Assembly: GCA_026686845.1 (NCBI GenBank) | Contig: JAIVEN010000016.1 | Span: 8,511,501-8,575,500, forward strand | Length of the DNA stretch: 64,000 nucleotides | Source: Adenanthera pavonina | Lineage: Eukaryota; Streptophyta; Magnoliopsida; Fabales; Fabaceae | Direction of reading: 5' to 3' | In this document: one piece after another, positions 50,317 to 64,000 of the stretch | Layout: each line of letters opens with the position of its first letter | Numbering within the stretch: the first letter of the stretch is position 1 | Program-made: the position numbers and the translations under genes | Notes under the pieces: model-generated | Database searches by the model: none | Told to the model about the DNA's origin: nothing | What the model saw: only the letters and a program-made list of their open reading frames with translations

Positions 50317-52960
50317 TAAAAAATATTTTAGCAATGTACACCTCATGCTCCTCTGGTATCCTTCAATCACGTTACAACTTTGTCCAAAAAAAAATATAAT
50401 TCGAGAAACAAACTTCACACCCATTTTTACATAGGTTTATGAATAGTTTGAAGGAATCTTATACTCCTTCTGGTCCAAAAATTAAAAAATGGAATCTCAT
50501 ACTTCAATTTTTATTATTAAAAATTCCGAATGAATTCAACCTGATTTCAATGCATTGCAGTGTGACAGCATATTTACCGATCAAGTTGTAAAAAGGGGGA
50601 ACATTCTTTCATTCGTGCTAACTATAAAATGCCCTTGTTCCCAGAAATATCATAACTGTATTTGGTAAAAAAAAATATCATCATTATTATCAAGACTATA
50701 TACTATATTAATTAAAAAATACTAACCAAAATTATTAATAAATTGCACGATAAACACCAAAAAAATTTTGGACGATAAACGGTCTCCAGATGGGGCAATG
50801 GTTCAAAATGATGTTTAGAAGTACAACTACAAGACTCACAAAAATAAAAAATGGAATTTAGCGAAAACTAGGTGGGACTCCAATGTCCTACATTTTGTGA
50901 ATTTTGAGTTTTGTCATAAATTTTATATTTTATATTAATTAAATAGACAATGTAGGTAATAGCATGGTAAAATAAATGTTAAATTAACTTGATACACAAA
51001 CAAAATTTGCTAAACTGTTGATTGAGGGTAAAATCGTCTTTCCAAAATATGAGCCAGCGATACTTTGTTGCAAGCTAATCAAGATGTTGCGTGACACACA
51101 TTGTATTCCCTGAAAGATTTTATGTTCGTTAGATAAATTTAAATTTTGTGGATGAAAATTCATGTGACGTCGATGAATTTAAGAGATGAGTCAATTGGCG
51201 TGGTGTAGTGTAAATCGTGATTCATGTTTATGTATGATATATTTCAATTATTACCTAAAACAGGGTACGTAATAACAAATAAAATTTAGAAGAAAAATAT
51301 AATAATATAATAAATCAAGGGACAGTTTTTAAAATACCCATTTTTCATTGCACATTATAGAAGTGGTCAAAAAATTTTCACACGTAAGAATAATGATATA
51401 ATTAGTGACTACTACTCATCTATGGTAAGGAGACTCCAAAATGTGCTAATAAATTAATGATGTTCTAATAATGTGGTAGTAAACAACTATTAATGATAAT
51501 AATGTGACTTTTATGCCAAAAGTAACAATGCATGGTTATTAAAGATGTAGTAGTACTATTAAGCAAATGTTATTAGCATAATAAAAAGGATATAATTGCA
51601 TATATGGATAGCTAAACATTATTATGACCATTAATCATTAGTCATGAGTTCATCAATTAAAAAATTGCCAATATATTACAAGAATCATTATTAATTTGAT
51701 GTAAGGCCTTGCATATAAAAATTGCAAATTTTTAAATATATAATACAACATATGATAATTATTTATCTCATTTAATTTAAAAACGCGGGAGTTTTAATAA
51801 GTTGAAAGATGTACTTTCTCTTGTTTATAAAAACTGTTATTTTATGGTTTGTTTTCACAAATTAAGCAAGTCGTTAAATGATAATTTAATAATATTTTAT
51901 TAAAATAATCTTAATATAAATATCCTCTTAAATGATTATTTAATATTAATGAATGATAAAATAGTAAAACAAGTAATTAATATTTTATTGGAATTTTAAA
52001 GTGATAAATATTGTGAAAATTTTTAAAAGCTCTAAGCATATGTTTAAGAGTTTTATTTTGGATGGAATGGAATAAGGTGAGATGATTAATAAACTTGGGT
52101 CATTATTTGAAAGATTTTTTTATAAAGAAATGGGATGGCAAGTAATGGCCTCATAAACTATTTTTAACCATCATAAATTCAATTTTTGTTGTCCCCCCGA
52201 ATTGGATGGTCAAAAATGAAATGATCTAAAATTAATATCATAATTACAAAATTATCTTCATTTCTATATAAACATGTATCTCACTTTTCACTCTTATCTC
52301 GTTCATACATTAACATTTATCCTCTTACTCTCTTCATTATATCATACTTGCTTCATACTCTTCATACTATGTTGAATTTCTTTTTTTGTGATATATATTT
52401 TATGCATAATCTCATTTCTCTTTTTAACCCAAATTGCTTCATCTTTTGATTAAAGTACATTTATAAATTCATATGATAGTTTCTTTTTTTTGTGATAATT
52501 ATTTGATTATAACTTAAAAATAAATTTATTTTTTAAACTCATAGCTACTAATTTTTTTATCTAAATTAATTTACAGGGTTATTGAAATAAAAATGTTATA
52601 ATCCATTTTGTATTGTTTATTTTATATTAATTCTCAAACAATAATCAAATAAAATCATTCATTCCCTCTATAAAATATTTAAATAATAAAATATTATATT
52701 TTATTCCACATCATTTCATTCAATTTCGTCCTAAACTTGCAAACTTAGCTTAAAGTAAAAAATTTTATTGAGTGTGTAAATATTGGAGGGGACACGAAAA
52801 TAATGAAAGGTTTTGACAAGGGCAAGATGGTCCTGACAAGAGGGAAAATGTAAAAGGATCCCGTTCGTTGACCCTTAAGAGAATTCCAATGGCGGCCCCT
52901 ACGCCGTTGGTCCTGCTTAATTTGTAGCTTCTCTCTTTCTCTCTCTCACAGTGTCTCACT
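50317..52960. other. Intergenic upstream of CYP734A
   Basis: AT-rich DNA with no recognised gene. It contains the weak MITE candidate at 52037-52741 and, near 52868, a TTGACC W-box-like motif in the proximal promoter of the P450. Confidence 0.5.
52037..52741. repeat. Possible MITE with diverged inverted ends
   Basis: TTTAAGAGTTTTATTTTGGA with GGAATGG on the left resembles TTTAGGACGAAATTGAATGA with GAAATG reversed from the right end. The match is imperfect and no target duplication is clear. Confidence 0.3.
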
Positions 52961-52968
52961 GTCTTCGT

Positions 52969-52977
52969 TATATAAAA
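52969..52977 (+). promoter_or_regulatory. TATA box of CYP734A gene
   Basis: GTTATATAAAAAGG lies about 80 bp before the ATG at 53054 and directly after a CT-rich tract (52931-52950), a common plant core-promoter layout. Confidence 0.65.
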
Positions 52978-53053
52978 AGGCGAAGCCCCTCCTCCCTAAG
53001 AAATAAACCAACCTTGAAGGAATCAAGCAAGCAGAGCAAGAAGAGGTGAGTGA

Positions 53054-56000
53054 ATGGAGGAGGAGGCGGCGTCGTGGATGAAGGTGGTGTGGTTGTGGTT
53101 GATAGGCGTAGTGTTAGTGCTGAAGGTGGGAGTGTCACTGTGGTGGAGACCCATGAAAATCCAAGCCCATTTCTCCACCCAAGGAATCAGAGGTCCCCCT
53201 TATCGCTTCTTCATTGGAAACGTTCATGAACTCGTCTCCATGATGCTCACTGCTTCCTCTCAGCCCATCTTCCCTTTCTCTCACAACATCCTCCCCAGAG
53301 TCCTCTCCTTCTACCATCACTGGAAGAAACTTTACGGTATCATCTCTCTCTCTCTCTCTCTCTCTCCATTCCATACGCATTCTCATTATAATTCTTGATT
53401 AATCTGTTTCTGCAACCTCCTGCTGCTAATGAGCTTTTTAAAGTTATTGGCATGTTCTATCAATTGGGGTGATCCATCATGTTCCTTTTTCCTAGTTTTA
53501 TCATTCTTCTTTTTTCCTTTCAGAATTTTGAGACTTTTCATCAACTCATTTCTGGAGTAGTTCGGGTACTATAGTGCTTTCCTTTTGCAACTTTTCAGGC
53601 TTTTGATGCATGATGTTCAGCTCCACTCTTTGGACTCTTCCTCCATATATTTTCTCCCTTCAATCCTCACAAAAAATCCATTCATAATTAACCATGTCAG
53701 TTTATATATGTACAAATATTATTATCCACATATTATTTTTCATAATTTCCCCCCATCATATGATTATCTTTTTTATTAATCTTTTCTTAAAGAAAAAAAA
53801 ACATTTCCAAGTTACAGCTTATGGTTCTCTCGGTCTCAGACAAATACACATGTCTCTCACAAAACTTTTTGTTGGCATTGTGGGAGTTGTCATCTCTCTG
53901 TTGTTTGGGGGAATTCAATTCTTGACAATGTAGTTGTTTGTGTTTGGTAACAGTTTTAAAAACTTGACTTGTCTTCTTCCCACCCTCCTCTCTCAATGTC
54001 TCTGTGCTGTAGGGTCTACACTATCCATGCCTTCCTCTGAAACTAATGGCTGTCATGTTTCCTGCTCTTTTCCTCTTTTTGCATACTTCCCACTTACTAC
54101 TTCTGCCTCTGTACTACTTCCCAACTTTGTGTATATATCAACCCCTCCCTTCCCCCCCTTCATCATTTACTTCACAACATTTAATCCTAAACATGCATCT
54201 TCCTAATACTTAATCTCTTGGTTAAAATTTAAATTCTGATTGATTAAACTTCATCGCTTGCTCATTCCAGGTGCAACATTCCTGGTGTGGTTTGGACCCA
54301 CGGTTCGTCTCGCTGTGTCTGATCCGGACCTTGTAAGGGAAATCTTCACCTCCAAGTCAGAATTCTATGAGAAAAACGAAGCACCCCCGCTTGTGAAGCA
54401 GCTTGAAGGCGATGGTCTGCTCAGCCTCAAGGGAGAGAAATGGGCTCACCACAGAAAAATCATCTCCCCCACTTTCCACATGGAAAATCTCAAAGTAATT
54501 AACCAATTATGTATATATATAGATATGATCATTTTATAACTATGGCATACATATATACATCCTCAAAGTCAAAGAATTTGAATGATCGACGGTGTGTGTC
54601 CCCCTTCTTTTTGTAGTTGTTGATACCAGTGATGGCTTCCAGCGTGGTAGACATGTCTACGAAGTGGTCGGAGATGTCATCGGACAGCGGCGGCGAAGTG
54701 GAAATCGAAGTCTCGGAGTGGTTTCAGACGTTGACAGAAGACGTCATCACAAGAACAGCATTTGGAAGCAGCTACGAAGATGGCAAAGCCATCTTCAGAC
54801 TCCAAGCTCAACAAATGGTCTTAGCTGCCGATGCCTTCCAGAAAGTTTTCATCCCAGGTTACAGGTATATACAGCTAATTAATACCTCCAGTAACTCCTT
54901 CTTTCAAAAATAAATATACAACACGATTTCTTAAACTTTATGGTTATCTATATAGATTCATTCCGACGAGGAGGAATATAAGATCATGGAAGCTGGACAA
55001 GGAGATGAAGAGATCAGTGGTGAAACTGATAGAGAAGCGAAGGGCGAGAGAGAAGGCAGACGAGGTAAAAGAAGAAAAAGGGGCGAAGGATTTGTTGGGG
55101 TTGATGATGAAGGCGGCGGAGAGCGGGAAGGTGACGGTGGAGGACATGGTGGAGGAGTGCAAGAGCTTTTTCTTCGCAGGGAAACACACGACATCGAACC
55201 TGCTGACGTGGACCACCATCCTCCTCGCGATGCATCCACAGTGGCAGGTCCTCGCACGTGACGAGCTGGTCCGAGTATGTGGCTCCTCACGTGACCTCCC
55301 CACCAAAGATCACCTTCTCAAGCTTAAGACGGTACGTATTGTATTGTTATTAATTAATTATTATTTCATATTTCAATTTCAACAAGTTTTTTGAAAGTGG
55401 GGTTAAGAATATCAAAATCGGCTTTATAGCTTAAAAACGTTTTTTTTAAATATAATCTATAAATTATATAGCAATGAGTTAGATTTGCATATGCATAAGA
55501 GGCCTTGAAGTGATAGGCCAGGGTAATGTAATAGTAATATTATGATATATATATATATATATATATATAATAATACGTACAGTGGTTGGACCCTTGTGCT
55601 TCTTCTTCTTCTGTTATTTGTTTGGTCACATAGTCATCCTCATCCCCACCTTTTGCTTTCTGCTACCCCTCTTCTGGGGAACATGGTGTGCCACTTTTGT
55701 CTCTTTCATCAGCCACTTAACCAGACATAATGCCTCAGTTTTTAGCTTCATTCTTTTTCACTACTTCATATTCTAATTAATTCCTTCCATCACTAAGATA
55801 TGGGATTTTATTTATTTGTTTTCCCTGCTTCGGTTTGACTTTCTTTTTTTAAAAAAATAAATAAATAAGTCGTGAATAATTATTTTTTATTATTTATAAA
55901 TGTATTGAAATTTTATTGCTATTATTGGTTGAGGAAAAACGTTATCTTATTTGGGATTCTGATCTGATGCAGTTAAGCATGATTATTAACGAATCGTTAA

Positions 56001-56419
56001 GGTTGTACCCGCCAACAATAGCGACAATCCGACGGGCAAAAACTGACGTGGACTTGGGAGGATATAAGATCCCACGGGGGACGGAGCTCCTGATTCCAAT
56101 CCTGGCGATCCATCACGATCAAGCGATATGGGGGAACGATGCCAACGAATTCAATCCCGGCCGTTTCTCAGAGGGAGTGGCCCGCGCAGCGAAGCATCCG
56201 GTGGGATTTATCCCCTTCGGCCTGGGTGTGCGCACATGTATCGGACAAAATCTCGCAGTGCTTCAAACCAAGCTTGCCCTGGCCATCATACTACAGCGTT
56301 TTAGCTTCAGGTTGGCCCCACACTATCAACACGCTCCGACGGTCTTGATGCTTCTCTATCCTCAATACGGTGCGCCCATCATTTTCAAACGGTTATCCAG
56401 TTCTGATGAAGGGTTGTGA
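53054..56419 (+). CDS. CYP734A1: Cytochrome P450 CYP734A (BAS1-like), brassinosteroid-inactivating C-26 hydroxylase
   Basis: Five exons: 53054-53336, 54271-54494, 54617-54864, 54956-55331, 55973-56419. They total 1578 nt and encode 525 aa, close to Arabidopsis BAS1 (520 aa). CYP734A enzymes, in the CYP72 clan, hydroxylate brassinolide and castasterone at C-26 and so lower active hormone. They sit in the ER membrane and take electrons from P450 reductase. An N-terminal membrane anchor (VVWLWLIGVVLVLKVGV) is followed by GIRGPPYRFFIGN. The C-helix has KWAHHRKIISPTFHMENLK, the I-helix oxygen-binding motif is FFFAGKHTTSN, ExxR is NESLR, and the heme loop is PFGLGVRTCIGQ with the ligand Cys in exon 5. 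The near-identity of these blocks to BAS1 makes the subfamily call strong. All introns are GT-AG, intron 1 begins within a CT microsatellite, and no defect was seen. Confidence 0.95.
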
Positions 56420-59400
56420 TTGGATTGGCTATCATCCTATGCATACGGATCCATTTGTATCCCACTTTGTGTAGGGCCATAAATTTTCTAAAGCAAACTG
56501 GAGCTGAAGTTGGAAGAGATAAGAAGACCGAGAGAAGTAGGCTCCACCTCGTGCATAAATTCAATTGAAATTCACCATGGTTTTGTGTAGTATATATAAA
56601 TGTGGATCGAAATATTGGGGCCTTGAGGTTCTGATGACATTATATATATTTGAAGTGTAGGAGCTAAATTACCATGGTGACCTTCCCCATTTCTTTAATG
56701 ACCTGTAGAACGGAGTGATGGTGTCCTATATATATATATGAGGATTTTGGTTTGCTTATTGGCAATTGTAGTGTAAACAATAGATGGCTAACAATAGTTA
56801 GATAGCCACTTCACTTTGTGTATGTTGTGTAAATTTTCCTTCTTTTTTTTTTTTTTAAATTTTTACAGAGATTTGTAATTTTTTAATGCTTTTTCCTTTC
56901 TAATCTTGATTGTATTGACAAAGTATTGGTTATCACATTAATTATTTCTTTCTTAATTTTTTTCTTAATGTTTCTATCAATAGTAAGTATACCAATGATA
57001 ATTAGTTCAAATAATTTAGTGTTTATTTCTCTTAAACTCAGTCTTAAATTCGAGTTTTATGTGTAAACAGAATTATTATTGGAACTTTATATCAATATGG
57101 TTTCACTTGACTCAATTTGGATTAATTGGGAAATAATATAACTTCCAAAATGTGTTGCTATAAAAAAAAGGTATATACAAATATTTATACCCAGAAAAAT
57201 ACACAATGAACAGTTACACATGCATGAACATAGTAATTTGATAAATTATAAACCATTTAATATGAGGATTTTACATGTGCTGGACACAGACTTTTTTTTG
57301 GAAAAATATCTTTATTTTGTAATGAGGATCATAATTATGAAGTAAAAAACATTAATGACGTTTATTTACATAGTGTCTATCAAATTAATAGTATAAGGAC
57401 AAATAAAATTTTTGGAATAAAGTATTAATCTTTTAGTCACTTAAAATACACTTATTTTATTTTAATTACTTAATGAGCATCATATTTTTAGTATAAAATC
57501 CAACTTAAATTCATTAATATAAAAACATGTGATGTAGCCTATAAAAATGAAAAATATCATAAAAGCATACCAAATCACTAAATCACTTACAACATCCACA
57601 ACATCACCTAATTCTAGTACTCCATCATGGATGCTTCATTAATAAATAAATATTTGATAGCCTCAATTCTACATTAGGTCAAATTCAATGTTTTTTTTTC
57701 AATTATATATACTCCACATCATCTCATCACTTAAGTTAACCCCAGATGGCTCAAGTGGTAATAAATTTTACGAGAAGACATTATCAAAAATAAAATATTC
57801 TTTGAAAGATTAAAATAAAATGTTCAAACCCTAAGAAAAATAACAAAATATACTAAAATTAAATGAGAGGGAGCAAGAAAGCTAGAGTTACACAATAAAA
57901 CTTAATCATCTATATAATAGGCCATTTTGTTGTAAATGACAAAATTGCCCGGCCAATTATCTTAAATTATATTATTGACACCAAAATTTCTCTTCTATAA
58001 TACTCAAAGTTGAATGTTCTAATTTATTATGACTTATTCAATTAAAATAACTCAATTCATTTTTAATAAAATGTTGATCACAAATACTTAATATTAATAG
58101 TTGTAATATAGTAATTAATATTGACTATTGATTAATGCTAATCCACATGCAAAATTAAAATTATTCTTACACAACTTCCATTTTAAAATAACTACTATCA
58201 TTTAAGGTAATGCACATAGATTAAAAAAGATCAAATAATATATTTTAGTAAAATTTAATGGTATTTGACTAAAATATTCTTATATTAATGAGTTATTTCT
58301 AACCAAGTATTTGGGATCCACTTGTCACTATTTTCATTAATGAAGTGCAAAATAATAAAAAAAAATTTAATACTTCATTGAAATCTAAAATGACAATTAC
58401 TCCCTTTAGCCCTTTTTATAAAAGTCTTAACTAAATCACTCATATTAAAGTAAATAATCAAAATTAGCTAAAAATATTGATTTTGTAAAAAAAAATTATT
58501 ATCACATTCCTAAAATACATTTATTAAAAGTTATTAATCTTTATGTACATTAGAGAAAAAAAGTTAAAACTATTAAGGTATTTGCGAAAATCACTTATTA
58601 ATACTTTAATAAATTTTGAAAAAGGCGATTATATTAAGGATCATGGAAATCTCATAGAAAAACCCTTATATTAAGAATATAAGAAAGCATTTTATAACAT
58701 AGTCACTCTTAAATAACTCCTTCCAAAAGATTAAAAAAAATGAACAACGGAGCAATTTGAGAAGATAGAGAAGAGGGAGAATGAAAGGAGAATGGAGCGC
58801 AGATATTGATGAGTGGTTGTCCCAAAAGAAGGAGCATTTTGATGATGAAGAAGCATTGGACTTTTGAATGTGTCTGTGGTTTTGAGATCTCCAATCCATA
58901 GATGCAGTCTCTCCAACTTTAAGAAGAAGGCTCATTATGAGTCCAATGGTAAGGGACACAAACTCCATTCTACTTCTCTTTCCAAGAAAGACATTGTCAT
59001 AATAATAAAATCCCCACCTTGCTACGTTTTTTTTCAATTGAAATCTAACTTGTAGGATTGGTTTACAGGTAAGATTTGCGAAACCCTATAGTTGTTGGGT
59101 TTCCAAGTTCCTTCCCAACACTCTTTTCCACAACTAATAACCAAGGGCTTGCTATTAATTCACCACAAAGTCCGTCCCTTGTACTTGGTAAGTAAAATAC
59201 TCCTATCATTGTAACAAGTTTGAACATTGTAAATAAAACAAAATTATATGGTAGAAATTACCCCATTTAAATCTGATAATACTCAAATCTCAATTAGTTA
59301 GACAAATATATAAAAAGAAACATCATTTTAATTTTGGTAAGACAACTAATTTGTAAGTACTACTACAAGTATATTGGTACTATCCTAAAATTCTCCTAGT

Positions 59401-62338
59401 ATTTGTTGTCTTCTCCATTAAATAATTCTTCCGCGTCTTGTTTAATTATCTTCAAAACACAATAATTAATGGTACCTTCACGGGATTACATGGATTTTTT
59501 CTTTTAAAGAAATTAAATTACACTCTTTCGCTTTTATCTTTGCCTTCAATTATATTGTCCATTCCAATTTTGAGAAACTTATAATTATAATTATAATTGA
59601 CCCATCAAATTGCTATCTAATTCGTCCTATAATTATAACAAACCTATGATACTTTTGTTTGGATGTTCTTCCTCTTTGGGATCTTCTCAAAGAATGGAGG
59701 GTAAGTTACATAATTTGTTGGTCCCCAACGTGCATGTGATAAGGTAAGATCCTCCTGTCCTCTTTTTTTAATTCTATTTAAAAAAAAAAGATTTTAGTAA
59801 AGAAACCAAAGCATGCCATGCTGCATGTGATCCCTTCCATAATTGCCTAACGTACTTATTTTTCAATTGCAAAATTGTACACCTATAGTACTAGCTCTAT
59901 AGTTGTTATTATGAGTCATTTATTCTCCTTATCACCATGTTACTCTTGAAACATGTGTAACCAAAAAACAAATTATTATACAGCTACATAACATGTATAT
60001 ATGGATCACATAAAAATATCTAATACACGTACGTGTACTAATCACACAGAAAATATACTATAGTACATTTTGATTAGAGATGAAGAATTCCCTGACTGTT
60101 ATATATAATTATTGTCATTGTTAATTTTTATTAGTATTATGATTTGGCATTCCTTTGATGATAATGGAAGCTTCAATTAATTTGTTTCGCTGTGATTTAC
60201 TATGGGAATCGAAGTTTATGCCTCGAGAATACCGAAATCACCTGGAACAAGACACATGATGTCCCAAGTACTTAAAATAATAATAATGTTTTTTAATCAT
60301 CCCTAGCTCTGCGATCAAATGGTAATCCATGCATGCTCTAATTAATTCTTAAAATTTCTTGGTTTTGTAATATTGGATTTAGAGGCTTGTGTTCTTTTTG
60401 TGCTTTGTCGTTGAGCATGCTTTTGCGTTATTATCTAAGCAGTGTTCCCCTGTGGCCAGCTTTTTCACAAAATCTACATTCCAATCAGATTATAAGATAA
60501 TAAAAATAATTGTATACAATATATTAGAGAGAGAAGAGTATAGATAAAAGAAATAAACTTCATAATAATCATATTTTTTCTATAATTTTCTCAAGGAATA
60601 TATGAACATATAACTTTGAAAATCCATTTTAAACAGATACCTTCCCTGTTTATTGTTTCAAAAGTTTGTATTGAAACCCATATTTAAATTTCACTTTATA
60701 TAAAAGATTCATTACCTAAGAAAGCAAAATCAACTATTGATAGTAACCTACCAAGGAGTGTATAGCTCAACATGTAAGTTTGATTAGTAATTCATTGTTG
60801 CTTTTATAATGCTATTCAACTCGATTCATATTAGTCGAAGTCTAATTTAACTTTCAAATACCAGGTGATTTAATTAAAAAAATGTCAATAGTAACTTAAA
60901 AACATCAAATTCGTTCTTATTTGAATGTTATTGACATTTCTTTTTGTGTTGAATAAATTAGGAATGCCCTCAAATGATTGATTATATTTTAAGAATAAGA
61001 AATGATGGAGACAGCTAGCTTATGTTAATTTGAGGGAACCTAACATACTGTTTTTGAGTTTGTTTTGGTTTCTTCTGTACCTATCTGCTGCCATTAATTA
61101 TGGAGAATAGTTTTAAAATCCCAAGTAAATGCTTAAGATCTATTGAATAGGCATGGCGCAGAGCTTAATTAACAATACTAAATTAATTGTGAATGTCTCC
61201 TAATAAGGCACTCTTGGCAAAGCAATTGAGCTGGCTTATGTCTGCCCCTTGATTAATGACACCTTGTCGGTCTATCATCTACGAAAAGCCAATTCCATTT
61301 TTCATTTTTTAATCAATTTCTGAAATTAAATTGATCAAATTATTCAACATTTTTCTAATTTTTCAAAGTTTGTATTTGCCTGAAAAGATATACTTTCAAC
61401 GGCCTAATTTATAAAATTTGTGTTCTATGAACGTGTCACTATTAAAAGTCGGTATCTGGAACAATCCTCTCTCGTGATGGAAAATATAGTATTGTTTAAA
61501 GAAGAGATCTGTTCCTTTTTTTTTTTTTAAGTAGAATTATCTCAATTATGAAATAATAAAAAATCTGAATCTCAGTATCTCCATATCTCTTAGTCAGCTG
61601 ACTTGTTACTGAGAAATCCCAGAGGCTATGATTAATAACTAATTACGGAGAGATTTCTGGGAAATGAGAGTGAAGGTTCCTTTCAGAGTTTGTGGGATAT
61701 GGAGATGATGAATGGGATCTTCATATGATCAGATTAGTGTTGTGTGGATATATCTTGTATACCAAAATTGGAATGTGATGATAAATATTATTTATCAAAT
61801 CACTTTTGGCAGGACTATTAGTTTGATTTAAAAACAAGACAAAGAATGTGATTTAATAATAAAATATTATTTTTTTTAAAAAAAATGTCGCCAGAGGAGA
61901 ATAACAAAGAAAGAAAGAAAGACTGGGCACCAGAATGTTGTCAATTAATATGATTATTTTTTTTTATAATAAATACAAAACTAGAAAAACAAGCTTTAGT
62001 TTGATTTTGAGATGAAAAGATTGAAGGGGAGTGTTAGAGGGAGAGAGAGAATGAGAGAGGCAGGATCACATGGGAATAGCAATGATGAAGGATGCAGATG
62101 AGACAATGGGAGAGGATTTGGTGGAGCCACATCAATGCACAACTCATTTGTAGGTTTCCTTATTTAATTATCAACTCTCCTCATTAGGTTAATACAAGAA
62201 TCCTGCAATTTCAATCAACATTTAATTAATTTCTAAATCATGTTTCTTAATTTAATACCCCTCTAATTACACTGCCTCACGAAGAATCACAGCCTTTTCA
62301 TCCTCTTGTCTTGACAACCCCACTCTATTATGTGTATA

Positions 62339-62370
<32 letters not shown>

Positions 62371-64000
62371 AAGTACAGTTCTTTCTCATGTTAAAAGTCA
62401 ACAATATACTAAATTGAACGGTAGAAGAGTATTCCCTCCGATTCATGTTATAAGATGTTTTGTATAAAATACACCAACGTTAGAAAAATTACTTTTTCAT
62501 ATAAAATTCATGAAAAAATAATTAAAACTTTTCATTTTTCTCCTATTAAATGATCTATTATTATTGTAAAAATAATTGAGCATTTAATGATAGAGGTAAA
62601 ATTGGAAGAATTATATCTAACACTTTATAATGTGAACTAGAAATTCATTATACAAAACATTTTATAATGTTGATTGGATGGAGTAGAAGACAGAATTTAC
62701 TTGATTCAAAAGGCATTGATAAACTGGTTACAAAATTGGCAACGAAAGATGCGATGTAAGTAAAAGAAAAGAAGTCAATATAAAAGGCCTCCAAATAGAT
62801 AAGTATTAAATGGAAAAATTAGATAGCTAGAAAAGGAAAGAAAAAAGCAAGCAAAATTGTCATGTGGACCAATATATATCAACAAAAATATACCTAATTC
62901 TTTATATTCTTATTATCAAGTTCTTTAATTAAAATATAACAAATGCTTTTTTTTTACTATTCACATGAGAAGTATAAATATATATTTTTAATGAAATTAT
63001 TTACTTTGTTAGTTTTAATTAAAAATTTTGTAACAAAGATATAATAGAATGCGTCATAGGCTAATAGCTCTATATTATGTACACACACACATTGTATTGA
63101 AGTTGAAAAGGAGATCAGAAACGCTGCTTTCCCTCTGCTTCTTGTGCGGGATGAAAGAGAGGGGGTTGGGAGCAGCATTACAGAGTGCAACAACGTCAGG
63201 TCCAAAAAAATGGTGCCCAAAGGTCAATCTGTGGCAGGCCTCAATCTGGACCTGAACAAGGCCCAGCCCAAAAGCATATATGATTGAAGCCCACAAGTGC
63301 TTCTCCACAGAGGACTGATAGAGTCCAATTGCAAGCACGATCCCGCTTCCCAGCCCCAACACCATTAGAAATCGTGTCAGAAAATCAGACATGAAAGAGA
63401 GCATAGCTTTGAAAAAGAGTCTTCGTCTAATTTTCAGACATCATTCGTCACATGCTAACCTCAACATGTAACAGTAGCAAGTAGATTAATAACGTGCATC
63501 ATATATAAGCTAGCTACCTGGCCTGTTCGAGAAGACGAAGCCAAAAAAATCACTAAAAGAATATGCAGATATTCAAGGCCTACTTGAAAGACATTAGGAT
63601 TGCAAAAATTAAAATTAAAGACTCACAGCACAACTCGGACATATACAGCTCAAGCGAGAGAGTAATGCAGTGAACCCTCTGTTCATTGAAATAGATAAGG
63701 ATACATGAGATTGCCAGTTAGAAAGCAAGTACTTCACTCTGTAAAGCTCATAAAATCTGACTAGTTACATGGTACTTCTACTCTACCATCGCTCAGTATT
63801 GGAGAATAATTTCTTAAAATACATATTCCCATAGAAGCAGACCTTGTGACTTGTGTCATTCTAGCCGTAGCAACCATGTCCTGGCAACCATGTTCTTCCT
63901 AGAGCCATTTGGATCCCACGCTTTTTAACCATAGCTGAACAGTGATGCACCAGCAAGAAATCATTGGCAAATTTCAAGTGTATGCATCCCACCACAAGAA
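56420..64000. other. Intergenic to window end, no gene recognised
   Basis: Begins with the CYP734A 3' UTR. It contains the Stowaway element at 62432-62683. A minus-strand frame at 63075-63404 (109 codons) has a hydrophobic N-terminus (FLMVLGLGSGIVLAIGL), but it matches nothing I know and could be part of a gene running off the window. A tRNA-SINE-like A-box/B-box pair near 57747-57833 is weak. Confidence 0.45.
62432..62683. mobile_element. Stowaway-type MITE (Tc1/Mariner)
   Basis: It is flanked by TA on both sides (62430-62431 and 62684-62685). The terminal inverted repeats are about 38 bp: TTCCCTCCGATTCATGTTAT on the left and CTCCATCCAATCAACATTAT reversed from the right, then TGTTTTGTATAA in both. 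The CTCCxTCC end is characteristic of Stowaway. It is 252 bp and non-coding. Confidence 0.8.

Noticed and set aside
57740..57835. GGCTCAAGTGGTA and GTTCAAACCCT resemble pol III A and B boxes of a tRNA-derived SINE
   Set aside because: The spacing is longer than in a tRNA, and no target duplication or tail was identified.
58666..59055. Overlapping short frames on both strands
   Set aside because: Several frames overlap without conserved motifs, splice signals or a promoter.
63833..64000. Minus-strand stretch reading HLKFANDFLLVHHCSA, like a LINE reverse-transcriptase FADD block
   Set aside because: Only one short block with the key aspartate replaced. The frame is short and no further RT motif is visible before the window end.

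Overview
This window is nuclear DNA from a flowering plant, very probably a eudicot. It has intron-rich genes with GT-AG splice sites, AT-rich intergenic DNA full of small inverted-repeat transposons, and an integrated plant pararetrovirus. The species cannot be named from the sequence. Five host genes can be supported: a 26S proteasome ATPase RPT6 (+, 2509-7417), a small secreted EG45/plant-natriuretic-peptide-like protein (+, 11534-12358), a Shaker-type inward K+ channel of the AKT1/AKT5/AKT6 group (-, 13194-18445), an intronless plant-specific protein of unknown function (+, 36232-36603), and a cytochrome P450 CYP734A/BAS1 that inactivates brassinosteroids (+, 53054-56419). They look like independent neighbours and do not form a shared pathway.

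The most striking region is 22595-34666. It is a 12 kb cluster of endogenous caulimovirid (pararetrovirus) sequence, florendovirus-like in layout. On the right is a nearly complete genome copy (26705-34666, repeat unit about 7.91 kb). It carries a tRNA-Met primer-binding site, a broken ORF1 (movement protein, coat protein with zinc knuckle, aspartic protease, RT, RNase H), an open ORF2 of unknown function, a promoter and a poly(A) signal. A 49-bp terminal redundancy ends 5 bp before the primer-binding site. On the left are three mosaic derivatives in -, +, - orientation, almost identical to the full copy. Their internal junctions carry microhomology or short filler. One junction joins the end of ORF2 to the middle of ORF1, an order that needs a circular or tandem template.

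The rest of the intergenic DNA is largely a mobile-element graveyard. A Mutator-like MITE family is present as two copies in opposite orientation, at 8.6 and 49.5 kb, with 9-bp target-site duplications. A third copy at 20.3-21.8 kb is split by a further inverted-repeat element that itself holds a GC-rich hAT-like MITE. Other candidates are a hAT-like MITE at 17.1 kb, a Stowaway at 62.4 kb, a Harbinger-like MITE near 0.4 kb, and a probable 1.4 kb solo LTR at 41.7-43.0 kb. I found no tRNA, rRNA, CRISPR or recognisable microRNA gene. All alignments and coordinates here were made by eye.
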